Part shown: positions 16,258-23,866 of the stretch, in pieces
Layout: the number at the start of each line of letters is the position of its first letter
How positions within the stretch are numbered: the stretch's first letter is position 1
From: a bacterium
GTDB lineage: Bacteria; UBP6; UBA1177
Assembly (NCBI GenBank): GCA_017538365.1
Contig: JAFYIZ010000047.1
Location: 62,001 to 126,000 of the forward strand
DNA: 64,000 nucleotides
Reading direction: 5' to 3'
Made by a program: the position numbers and the translations under genes
The notes under the pieces: model-generated
Told to the model about the DNA's origin: nothing
Seen by the model: only the letters and a program-made list of their open reading frames with translations
The model's database searches: none

Positions 16258-17183
16258 ATAAAAATTTTATTTCCGAATATTATTCCGAGTATCAAAATCA
16301 TCGACACTGCTGAAAAAACAACGGGAAAAAAACGTCCGCCAGGCAGATTCATCTCTTTTTGCAGCAGAACCGCCGAGCCGACGGCTGTTGAGCAGGTCAC
16401 TGTCAGCAGGATGATATCTGCAATATTCAATGGTTTCTGCCAAAAGCTGAACATGACAAACGGTGCGATGATCCCTGCACACAAAGCTATTCCCAAAGGT
16501 TTTAAATCGCGTTTTACAAGGATTTTGATCTCAGGTGCAAAGCATATCGAAAAAGCCAAAATCACGGCTGTAAAATAGACGAGTGAAAGAAAAACATGGT
16601 TTTTAAAGACAGTGTGGATCTTAAAGACCGCTTTTGTCCTCGGAGCGACGCCGAAAAACTGGATCCCTGCGAGAAACATGCTGCCGTAAAAGCCGACGAC
16701 AATGTTTAAAAGAGTTCTTTTTACGCTTCTTGAAATGAAGTAGCTCAAAGCGACGAAAGCGATAAGAAGGGCTATCATCTCAAAGAAAAACTGGCTGTCC
16801 TGTTCGCTGAACCAGTAAAAAGTGGCTATATCGAAAACTATTTTTGAAAAATCACCGCGCAGATACTGAAGTTTCAGCGGAGTTTCCGCAATTTTTGCAT
16901 GAATCAGCGGAACGTATATCACCGGACTGAGCAGGGCGAGGTAGGGGATTCTGTCGACTTTAAGACCTAGAATATATCTGGCGCATAAAGCGAAATAAAA
17001 GAAGACGAAAGTGAACCAGGCACAGTGGTGTGTTGCCACGAAATATGAGAAAAACGGTTTTTTTGCAAATATTGCAGTTTCAAGGTAAACTCTTGAAAAT
17101 ATTACTAAAAACAAAAAAATGAAAAGAAGTGTGTCTATGATTTTCTCGTATTTTTTGTTTTTATGAAAATCCTGAAATGCCAA
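16254..17183 (-). CDS. Polytopic membrane protein of unknown function
   Basis: 309 residues, about nine hydrophobic helices, no recognised family. Starts at TTG with AGGAG about 7 nt upstream that overlaps the stop of the DUF4956 gene, so it is the last gene of the MFP-TolC-VTC-DUF4956 operon. Conserved-looking polar features inside the membrane are 'THHCAWFTFVFFYFALCARYI' (about 52-72) and 'VAPRTKAVFKIHTVFKNHVF' (about 188-207), with several His. Given its neighbours it may be the inner-membrane channel or carrier of that system; this is inference only. Confidence 0.7.
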   Translation of the reverse strand: MAFQDFHKNKKYEKIIDTLLFIFLFLVIFSRVYLETAIFAKKPFFSYFVATHHCAWFTFVFFYFALCARYILGLKVDRIPYLALLSPVIYVPLIHAKIAETPLKLQYLRGDFSKIVFDIATFYWFSEQDSQFFFEMIALLIAFVALSYFISRSVKRTLLNIVVGFYGSMFLAGIQFFGVAPRTKAVFKIHTVFKNHVFLSLVYFTAVILAFSICFAPEIKILVKRDLKPLGIALCAGIIAPFVMFSFWQKPLNIADIILLTVTCSTAVGSAVLLQKEMNLPGGRFFPVVFSAVSMILILGIIFGNKIFI

Positions 17184-17192
17184 AAGTCGCTC

Positions 17193-17879
17193 CTAAAGTT
17201 CTACTGTCGTTTCCTGAAGCAGCAGCGATACGTTGTTGATTGCCGGAATATTCTGTTTCAACTCGCTTATAAGTTCTTCCGAAGTCGATTTCGGCTTCAT
17301 TTTTATGTGGTAGGCATATTCGAGTCTTTCGCCGACTGCGATCTCCTTCAGTGTGATGAGGGCGAAAACTTTACAGTGTTTTTTGAAAATCTCTGCTATT
17401 TTCTGAATGTCGAGCTCTTCAGGACTGATGTTGAAACGGAGAATTCCGTCAAAGTACGACACTTTGCTGACCTGAGAAAAATAGAGGACGAAAGCGGCAA
17501 TGTCAAACAGCATGATCCCGACAAAAGCCATGAAGTATGCGCCGATTCCGCACGTTATACCGGCGGCGAGGGCTGCGAAAAGGAAGATTATGTCGCGCGG
17601 ATCCTTGAGGTTTGTCCTGAAACGGATGATCGAAAGGGCGCCCAAAGTACCGATACCGATTGCAACGCTGTCTCCTATTGCGTGGATGACCATTGCCGTG
17701 ACGATAGATGAAAGCATGACGGCCTGAACGAAGTTGCGGGAGTAGGAAAGTCCGCGGAAGGTTTTTACATAGGTGAGTCCGATCGATACCGAAAGAATGA
17801 ATGCCAGGGAAGCTGAAAAAATAACTCTCAGCGACGAGAGTGAGGATGAAGCGAGGTTTGCAGTTAAAAAATCACTCAT
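17193..17879 (-). CDS. DUF4956 membrane protein
   Basis: 228 residues. Four transmembrane helices in the first ~130 residues with the family pattern 'GLSYSRNFVQAVMLSSIVTA' and 'GIGTLGALSIIRFRTNLKDPRDI', the latter a conserved cytoplasmic Arg-rich loop, followed by a soluble domain of ~90 residues. The ATG at 17879 is preferred over one at 17903 because GGAG lies before it; it then overlaps the VTC gene end by 8 nt. DUF4956 proteins commonly occur beside VTC-domain polyphosphate polymerases in bacteria, as here. The biochemical role is not established. Confidence 0.88.
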   Translation of the reverse strand: MSDFLTANLASSSLSSLRVIFSASLAFILSVSIGLTYVKTFRGLSYSRNFVQAVMLSSIVTAMVIHAIGDSVAIGIGTLGALSIIRFRTNLKDPRDIIFLFAALAAGITCGIGAYFMAFVGIMLFDIAAFVLYFSQVSKVSYFDGILRFNISPEELDIQKIAEIFKKHCKVFALITLKEIAVGERLEYAYHIKMKPKSTSEELISELKQNIPAINNVSLLLQETTVEL

Positions 17880-18693
17880 ATATATCTCCGTGGTTGAAAA
17901 CATTATACCATTTATTGTCGGGCATTCTGTTGCGAAGTACCCGCAGCATCCCGTATCTGAATTTTGAAAAAGCCATTTTTTTCAAGTCGAATTTCTGAAC
18001 CAGGTCGACCATCCAGAGCGGAAGGTTCGAGACCTGTCCTTTGAGTTCGAGGATGCACTGCGCCAGAGGGCCGAAAATCGTTGTCGTGTCGTAACTTTCC
18101 ATTCTTTCAGGAGTCGGTTTTACGTTGAAATTGTTTTCTTCGCAGCATTGAAGATTTGCATCAAAAGTGACTCTGGCGTATTCGTCGGCTTCGCTTATCC
18201 ACGCCATCCTGTCATACTGTGTGAGAATCTGCGGCTGCGCGTTGTACGAAAGCGCGAGTGATTGAAAAAGATCCATGTTTTTCGCATCGTTTCCCTTGAG
18301 ACCGAGTTCGTAGGAAGCTTTGGTCATGTAAAAAATCTTCTCGATTTCCTCAGATTTCACTTTCGCCCTGTATTTCTGCTTGTTTTCGCCGAATTTGCAC
18401 TTAACTTCCCAGAAATACGGCTGAACGGGATTTTCTCCGTATGAGCGGATTCTCATATTGAAGCGGTTTTCTTTCTTTTCAAGCCTGTTGTTCAGGAAAG
18501 TGTGAAAAGGTGTGTCAAAGTAAAGATTGTTTATCCTGTAGAATCCGGTCGGCGACATTTCGGAGTATTTGTCAAGGTAGCAGTAGGTTTTTACGAATTC
18601 GGAAATAGGTCTTATCAAGTCGCGCGGAATCAGGTATTTGTACTCGAAGCGCTGCAGTACAGAAGGTATGTCGATTTGATTTACAGCAGACAT
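17872..18693 (-). CDS. VTC-domain polyphosphate polymerase
   Basis: 273 residues, a single VTC (CYTH-like tunnel) domain. Conserved charged residues of the tunnel are all seen: Lys19 ('RFEYKYLIP'), 'YFDT' 58-61, Arg81/Arg83 ('MRIRSYG'), Glu96/Lys98/Lys100 ('WEVKCK'), 'YDRMAWIS' 160-167, 'RVTFD' 174-178, Glu216/Lys218 ('ILELKG') and 'SKFRYGM' 243-249. In yeast Vtc4 this fold makes polyphosphate from ATP. No membrane segment is present, so it would work at the cytoplasmic face, probably docked to DUF4956. Start overlaps the upstream stop (TAATG). Confidence 0.9.
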   Translation of the reverse strand: MSAVNQIDIPSVLQRFEYKYLIPRDLIRPISEFVKTYCYLDKYSEMSPTGFYRINNLYFDTPFHTFLNNRLEKKENRFNMRIRSYGENPVQPYFWEVKCKFGENKQKYRAKVKSEEIEKIFYMTKASYELGLKGNDAKNMDLFQSLALSYNAQPQILTQYDRMAWISEADEYARVTFDANLQCCEENNFNVKPTPERMESYDTTTIFGPLAQCILELKGQVSNLPLWMVDLVQKFDLKKMAFSKFRYGMLRVLRNRMPDNKWYNVFNHGDIYE

Positions 18694-19931
18694 TACTCAG
18701 CCTTTGTTCCGTATAGCGAGTTTTTGCCCGATTCTTCCTCGAAAACTCCGGTGAGACGGCACAGATCGATGTATATCGCATAGATCTCAGCTTCGAGTTC
18801 TGCTGTTTTGATCTCCTGTTTCACCATTCTTTCCTTGAGTTTGAGTATTATTATCGGATTGACTCCTTCGAGCGACGAATACTTGGCTAGAATCCCGCTT
18901 TCTGCCTCTTTTTCTCTCTTTTCGACCATGATTTCATACTGCCTGATCTTTCTTCTGAGCATCAGGATATCGCTGTTTAAAGCTGCTTCGGCAAGGCGTT
19001 TTTCGGTGTAAAAATCTGAATCGTCGCCGATCGATTTGAGGCGTTTTTTCAAAATGGCGTTCTGGTTGCTTTTGAAGCCTGGAATCGAAATGGCAAAACC
19101 TATCGAAAAACCGCGTGAAGGTCTGTCATTGCGGTCGTTAGTATCAAATTCCAGAGCGACATATTTGAGCCAGTCGCGGTCTTTTGCCTCTTCGAGCGCG
19201 ATCTCGCTCTGTGCAATGAGCATCTTTTGTCTGTGAAGGTCGTCGAGTGCCTTCGAATCGGCGTTTTCCGGATCGAGCGAATCGATGAACTCTTTTATTT
19301 CACTCACCGAAATTATTTTTTCTCTGTCAAATGCCGGCACTTTATTTCTGCCTGCCGCCTGAACGTCGAGGAGAACCGCATCAAGTTCCGATTCAAGCTC
19401 GGTCTTTTTCATCTCGATGTCGGTGATTTTGTCTTCGATTTCAAGAATATCGACGTCGGTCGTTTTTTCCGAATAAGCGGCCATTTTTTCGGTGACTTCC
19501 TTTTTGTCTTCGAGGATTTCCCTGAGCGAATCGAGAAGTGTGAGCGCCTTTTTGTTTTTGATATAGGTCAAAACCATGTTGAATTTTTCAAAAACTACTT
19601 CCGAAAGGGCAAGTTTAGACTGTGCCGTCAGGATGTTTTTTGAATTCTGCCTGAGTTCTTTCGAGCGTTTTGTCTCGCCGAATCCTCTGAAATAGAGCCT
19701 GAGAGCGTAAGTCTGCTCCAGAATGTCGAAATTTCCCGTTTCACTTCTGAATTCAAGCGCTTTTACTACAGGTGTGTCGCCGCCTTTTTCAAAAGCGCTG
19801 CCGAGTTCTTTATGCGTTTTGATTCTCGGATCGTCAGCTGCCGAGCCGATGTATTCCGAAATAGTTATCTCTTCGCAAAACGAGAAAAATGGAAGAAAGA
19901 AGATAAATAAAATCGGCAGAACTTTTTTCAT
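18693..19931 (-). CDS. TolC-family outer-membrane efflux protein
   Basis: 412 residues with an N-terminal signal peptide (about 1-19) and two long alpha-helical/coiled segments typical of a TolC half-repeat ('LSEVVFEKFNMVLTYIKNKKALTLL', 'AQSEIALEEAKDRDWLKYVALE', 'YEIMVEKREKEAESGI'). 'RDWLKYVALEFDTNDR' followed by 'GFSIGFAISIPGFKSNQNAI' matches the strand-turn region of outer-membrane efflux proteins. It is a divergent member. Start overlaps the MFP gene stop (ATGA), and the VTC gene overlaps its own stop, so stoichiometric synthesis is likely. Confidence 0.75.
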   Translation of the reverse strand: MKKVLPILFIFFLPFFSFCEEITISEYIGSAADDPRIKTHKELGSAFEKGGDTPVVKALEFRSETGNFDILEQTYALRLYFRGFGETKRSKELRQNSKNILTAQSKLALSEVVFEKFNMVLTYIKNKKALTLLDSLREILEDKKEVTEKMAAYSEKTTDVDILEIEDKITDIEMKKTELESELDAVLLDVQAAGRNKVPAFDREKIISVSEIKEFIDSLDPENADSKALDDLHRQKMLIAQSEIALEEAKDRDWLKYVALEFDTNDRNDRPSRGFSIGFAISIPGFKSNQNAILKKRLKSIGDDSDFYTEKRLAEAALNSDILMLRRKIRQYEIMVEKREKEAESGILAKYSSLEGVNPIIILKLKERMVKQEIKTAELEAEIYAIYIDLCRLTGVFEEESGKNSLYGTKAE

Positions 19932-21943
19932 ATTCTGCCTAAATTCATGAATTTTGAGTTTTCTTTCTGGCCGAGATCGAAGAATATGAAAAATTCTCCG
20001 TTGCTGTCGACCGCAATTCCTTCAGGTTTGAGTGACGGGAAATTTTTAATGAGAGAACTTTTTCCGTTTTCAAACTTGAAAAATCCGCCGCATTTTTCAT
20101 CCGAGCAGGAAGCAGTGAAGAAAAACGCATCTTTTGAAATCATGTAAATATCGGAAATTCTTAAATCTTTAGGCAAATCTTCGATGAACGTCATCTGAAT
20201 CTGATTCTCGGAAATTTTTTTCTCTGAAAAGATTTTTTTGTAGTCGGAAATCTCGAAAATCACCCCTTTTCCTTCAAAAAGCGGATCTTTGAAAGCTATA
20301 AAAAGCGAGTTTTCAAAAACAAACATTCCTTCTGCATCGATCGATTTTTCCACGATTCCTTTTTTCAGAAAATCTGCCGCCGTGCCTTCCGATTTTTTAG
20401 CGAAATCTTTAAGGATTTCATAAAAATCGACCGAATTTTTAAGTTCAGCCTTTCCTTGTGTCAGAGTAAACGAGGCAAGAATGCGTCTTTCGGCTTTGAG
20501 TTTTCCTTTTTTGGAATAACTCATGGACGACATGACGAGGTAAGAAGATTCAGATTCTTTGGCGATTGATTCAAGATCGTTGATTTTATCGAGATTTTCG
20601 ATTTTTATCCTTTTTGCCAAGCCGCCTTTGCCGACTTCAAAAAGAAGAGGCTGCTTTTTTTCGGTTTCATCGGAAACGACTATGAAATTGCCGGTTTCTT
20701 CAACAAAAACTGCGCCGGAAGCCTCGATTTTAAGCGGCTCGTCAGAAACAATCTCAACCAAACCGTTATCTCCCTCGCCACTGCGGAGAGGGGCAGGGGT
20801 GAGGTCTTTTGATTTATTCAGTTTTTTTTTATAAGGCTCTTTAGCGGAGAGCTCCGAGTTCGGGTAGGAAAAAAGCAGTTTGGCTATATTGTCCCAGACG
20901 TTTCTGCCGTATGCGATATTGACTTTTTCACCGAGGATAAAGCCGTTGTTCTCGGGAATTTTAACAACGATTTCTCTTCCCCAGAGCGGGAGATTCTGGT
21001 TTTTCAAAAGCCTTGAGGGAAGCGGTATTATTCTTCCGCCGAGACCTGTGACAACGCCGGATACCGGAGTTTTGTTGTTTGTAGAAGTTATCGTAACTGT
21101 TTCGCCGACTTTTATTGCCGAAAAGTGAGATTCGGGAATGTAGCCTTTGACAAAAGAGGGTTCGTTGTTGATTATCGACATGACCGGAGAGTATGCCGCG
21201 ACTTTTTCACCGCCTTTGAGGAAAACTCTTTCACCGTTGCCGTTTTTGTTGAAAACGCTGCCGATGATTCCTGAAAACGGAGCGTAAAGCGCCATGTCGG
21301 CATTCTTTTTTTCGAGGGATTCGAGCTCTTCCGTGAGTTTCTGCTTTTCGATATTTTCCGGCGTGTAGTCTTCCGAAAGCATCCGTTTGTACATTCTGTT
21401 GGTTTCGGCGAACTCTTTTCTGCGCTCTTCCTTTGCGGATTTCAGCGCTTCGATCTGGATTTCGATCGGATTTTTAGCTGAATCGTCACGTTTTATCTTG
21501 ACGCTTTTGAGCCCGACTGAAAGCTCTTTGTTGATTCTGAGCTGGTTTTCGAGGGTTTTTATCTGAGAATCGAGTTCGCTTATAACGGCGCGTTCAGCAG
21601 CTTTGTTCTGCAGGATCTTCGATTGAATTTCAGCTTTGCTCATTCCTTTTTTCGCTTCGAGCTGAAGAAGCTGCGTGCGGATCGTGGCGATACGGAAAGC
21701 GAGGTCCTGACTTTCAAACTCGGCGAGTTTCTGCCCTTTTGCAACAGTGTCGCCCTCCATGACTAGCACTTTTTTGATGCTTACCGGAATTTCTGTGTTG
21801 ATTGTCGTTTCGTTCGATTCGGCGAAACCCTGAAAATTCGTTGTTTCCTGACCGGAATATATGATGATACCGATTACGGCTGCGATTAAAAGCGTAATAA
21901 AAACAAATAGTAAGCCTATTCCGTGAATCCTGTTGTTATGCAA
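19928..21943 (-). CDS. HlyD-type membrane fusion protein with C-terminal propeller-like domain
   Basis: 671 residues from a TTG at 21943, chosen because GAGGTG lies 4 nt before it. One transmembrane helix (about 10-30), a split biotinyl-lipoyl domain ('VKKVLVMEGDTVAKGQKLAEF' region and 'LYAPFSGIIGSVF'), a long coiled-coil hairpin (about 85-220) and a beta-barrel. A linker (about 365-395) contains 'LTPAPLRSGEGD', encoded by a dispersed repeat (20769-20804). The last ~275 residues ('EASGAVFVEETGNFIVVSDE' onward, 'KPEGIAVDSNGEFFIFFD') look like an esterase/SdiA-regulated type beta-propeller, which membrane fusion proteins normally lack. No ABC or RND pump gene lies beside it. Confidence 0.82.
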   Translation of the reverse strand: MHNNRIHGIGLLFVFITLLIAAVIGIIIYSGQETTNFQGFAESNETTINTEIPVSIKKVLVMEGDTVAKGQKLAEFESQDLAFRIATIRTQLLQLEAKKGMSKAEIQSKILQNKAAERAVISELDSQIKTLENQLRINKELSVGLKSVKIKRDDSAKNPIEIQIEALKSAKEERRKEFAETNRMYKRMLSEDYTPENIEKQKLTEELESLEKKNADMALYAPFSGIIGSVFNKNGNGERVFLKGGEKVAAYSPVMSIINNEPSFVKGYIPESHFSAIKVGETVTITSTNNKTPVSGVVTGLGGRIIPLPSRLLKNQNLPLWGREIVVKIPENNGFILGEKVNIAYGRNVWDNIAKLLFSYPNSELSAKEPYKKKLNKSKDLTPAPLRSGEGDNGLVEIVSDEPLKIEASGAVFVEETGNFIVVSDETEKKQPLLFEVGKGGLAKRIKIENLDKINDLESIAKESESSYLVMSSMSYSKKGKLKAERRILASFTLTQGKAELKNSVDFYEILKDFAKKSEGTAADFLKKGIVEKSIDAEGMFVFENSLFIAFKDPLFEGKGVIFEISDYKKIFSEKKISENQIQMTFIEDLPKDLRISDIYMISKDAFFFTASCSDEKCGGFFKFENGKSSLIKNFPSLKPEGIAVDSNGEFFIFFDLGQKENSKFMNLGRI
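20769..20804 (-). repeat. Dispersed 36-nt repeat translated inside the membrane fusion protein
   Basis: The sequence (minus strand CTCACCCCTGCCCCTCTCCG, then CAGTGGCGAGGGAGA) is recognised from memory as a repeat seen between genes in many genomes. Here it is exactly twelve codons, residues 385-396 of the longer frame, in the linker between barrel and propeller. Confidence 0.7.
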
Positions 21944-21977
21944 GCAGCACCTCAAAGTGAAAAAACAACAACAAAAG

Positions 21978-21983
21978 ATTATA
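21978..21983 (-). promoter_or_regulatory. Possible -10 box of the MFP-TolC-VTC operon
   Basis: TATAAT on the minus strand, about 35 nt before the TTG start. No good -35 hexamer at the right distance (ATTTAT at 22001-22006), so the call is weak. Confidence 0.35.
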
Positions 21984-22018
21984 CTGAAAAAAATTTTTTT
22001 ATAAATTTTTTATAAGAA

Positions 22019-23782
22019 TTAAAGCACGAATGCTTTGAAGAAATACTGTGAATTTTCAGCTTTTATGCCGACTGTTATCATTGTGACAGACGGATCGAGA
22101 TTGATTTTGACGGTTTCGTGCATGAGATAGGGGATGTCGTAAAGATTGCCGTCTGCAAAAATGCGGAGTGTCGCTCCTTCGAGTTCTGGCGGGAAATTCA
22201 GAGAAACGGTTTTTACACCTTCGTTTTCTTCAACTTCCGGATTTATTTCAGCTGCAAAAGGTTCGACCGGATCGCGCCAGAAAACTGTCATCGGGTCACC
22301 CAGCATAACGATCGATTTTTTTGTCCACTGCCAGCTGTCAGGAGTGACAACAGGAACATTGTTTATAAGCGGAATAGGTGGATTGAAGGTATCGTTCTGA
22401 GGCATATTGGCATGAGCGTAAATGTAACTGTCTCCGATTATTGACGATGATGATGCAAACATATTCTTAAGCATTTCGTCGATAAACTGGCTGCCTCCGG
22501 CGATTCCCAGACCTGTAGTCGTGTTGCCGAGATAGACTATTGCGCCGCCTTCAGGAGCGTTCATCAGCTTTTCACCGGCGGAATCACCGTATTTGTATCC
22601 GAACTGTCCGGCCTCGCAGGCACAGCTTAGAAAGAAAGGAAGAGCTTGGTTTTTAAGATTGTATGCCATGTTTCCGGTAAAATCGTTGTCATTGTTAGCC
22701 TGTTCGCATGTAAGATAATTCTGGCCTCCGTGTCCGCTGTGGACGATGAGGTTCACACCATCTTCAATCGCAGCTTTTTCTTTATCGTTGCTGAGGTATT
22801 CAGCCGTTCCAGCTCCAGGATAAAAGTCTGACTCTGTATAAAGTCTTTTCAATTCGTAATCGGGCGGGATAATACTTGCGGTTTTGCCTTCGGATTCAAA
22901 GTAATATCCGGCATTTATCTTTATGTTTGATATTTCCGTAGCAATATTGGCCAGAAGAAGCGATTTTTTCGTGTTTGCCGTGTTGAAAGCGGTATGGTGT
23001 TTTACGATTTTCGTTAAATAAAGTTCAGCTTCCTCAACTGTCGAAACGGAGATTCTTCCTACCGCTATATTTGCGATAAGAACAGAGTTGTCATCACCGA
23101 TAGAGAGAGTTCCGTCGTCTTCGGCATATACGCCGTTTCCGTTAGAATCCCATTCGCTGAAATCTGCATAGTAGAGGTCACTGTAAAAATTCTCATCATA
23201 AGTATCGACAATGATTGAGAATTTGTCGTGAACTTCTCTGGAAGGAACGATTTCGATATCACCGCCAAGAACCAGATATCTGAGCCCTTCGACCGACATG
23301 ACATAGTCTTTTATCGCCTTCTGCGTGTCGTTCATCGGGTCATCGTCATCGCATACTGCGTTTTCGCAGATATTTTCAATAGTTACGACTTTTGTGATTA
23401 TTCCGGTAACAGTGTGGAAAAGGGCGAATTTTTTGAAAACATCGGCAAATTCTTCTCTTGTTACGATCAAAGCTTCAGTTTTTGTTTCAAAATCGTGACT
23501 CGGTTCCGCAACAGTTGTTGTTTCTTTTTCCGGATCTTCGTTGTTTTCATCAGGATCAGTGGTAGGATCTTCAGGAAGATTATCGTTACCGTCGGGATTT
23601 TCTTCCGACGAGTCGGTATCTCCTTCGTCATCGGTATTTTCGGGAACGGAATCGTCTGAAGTATCTGCCGGATCGTCCGTTTCACTGTCGTTTTTAGAGG
23701 TTCTGGTAGAATTTTCGCCGCATGAAACCATAAAAACAAAACATAAAATCGTGCATAAAATCAGAAGTGACTTTTTCAACAT
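22019..23782 (-). CDS. Gingipain-like (peptidase C25) cysteine protease lipoprotein
   Basis: 587 residues. Lipobox 'MVSC' (Cys21), an Asp/Glu/Pro/Thr-rich linker (about 30-95), then a C25 catalytic domain. 'LRYLVLGGDIEIVPSR' and 'VGRISVSTVEEAELYLTKIV' are family signatures, the catalytic His lies in 'HSGHGG' (348-353) and the Cys in 'LSCACEAGQF' (probably Cys389). A C-terminal immunoglobulin-like domain follows ('RDPVEPFAAEINP' onward). Known gingipains use type IX secretion tails; this one instead has a lipid anchor and none of that machinery is in view. It is predicted to be a surface or periplasmic protease. Confidence 0.85.
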   Translation of the reverse strand: MLKKSLLILCTILCFVFMVSCGENSTRTSKNDSETDDPADTSDDSVPENTDDEGDTDSSEENPDGNDNLPEDPTTDPDENNEDPEKETTTVAEPSHDFETKTEALIVTREEFADVFKKFALFHTVTGIITKVVTIENICENAVCDDDDPMNDTQKAIKDYVMSVEGLRYLVLGGDIEIVPSREVHDKFSIIVDTYDENFYSDLYYADFSEWDSNGNGVYAEDDGTLSIGDDNSVLIANIAVGRISVSTVEEAELYLTKIVKHHTAFNTANTKKSLLLANIATEISNIKINAGYYFESEGKTASIIPPDYELKRLYTESDFYPGAGTAEYLSNDKEKAAIEDGVNLIVHSGHGGQNYLTCEQANNDNDFTGNMAYNLKNQALPFFLSCACEAGQFGYKYGDSAGEKLMNAPEGGAIVYLGNTTTGLGIAGGSQFIDEMLKNMFASSSSIIGDSYIYAHANMPQNDTFNPPIPLINNVPVVTPDSWQWTKKSIVMLGDPMTVFWRDPVEPFAAEINPEVEENEGVKTVSLNFPPELEGATLRIFADGNLYDIPYLMHETVKINLDPSVTMITVGIKAENSQYFFKAFVL

Positions 23783-23817
23783 TGTGATTCCTCCAACACA
23801 AAAAACGGAGAATTATA

Positions 23818-23857
23818 GTCAAAAACAGAAAAAAGTCTCTTTTTTTTCGTTTTTGAC
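23818..23857 (-). terminator. Hairpin between the fused CFVATA protein and the gingipain gene
   Basis: Forty nt with outer arms GTCAAAAAC / GTTTTTGAC (9 bp perfect) and inner A-run/T-run pairing, just after the stop at 23867 in the minus direction. Because it is A/T-rich, folding strength is uncertain; it may be a terminator for the upstream gene. Confidence 0.45.
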
Positions 23858-23866
23858 ACTGTAATA

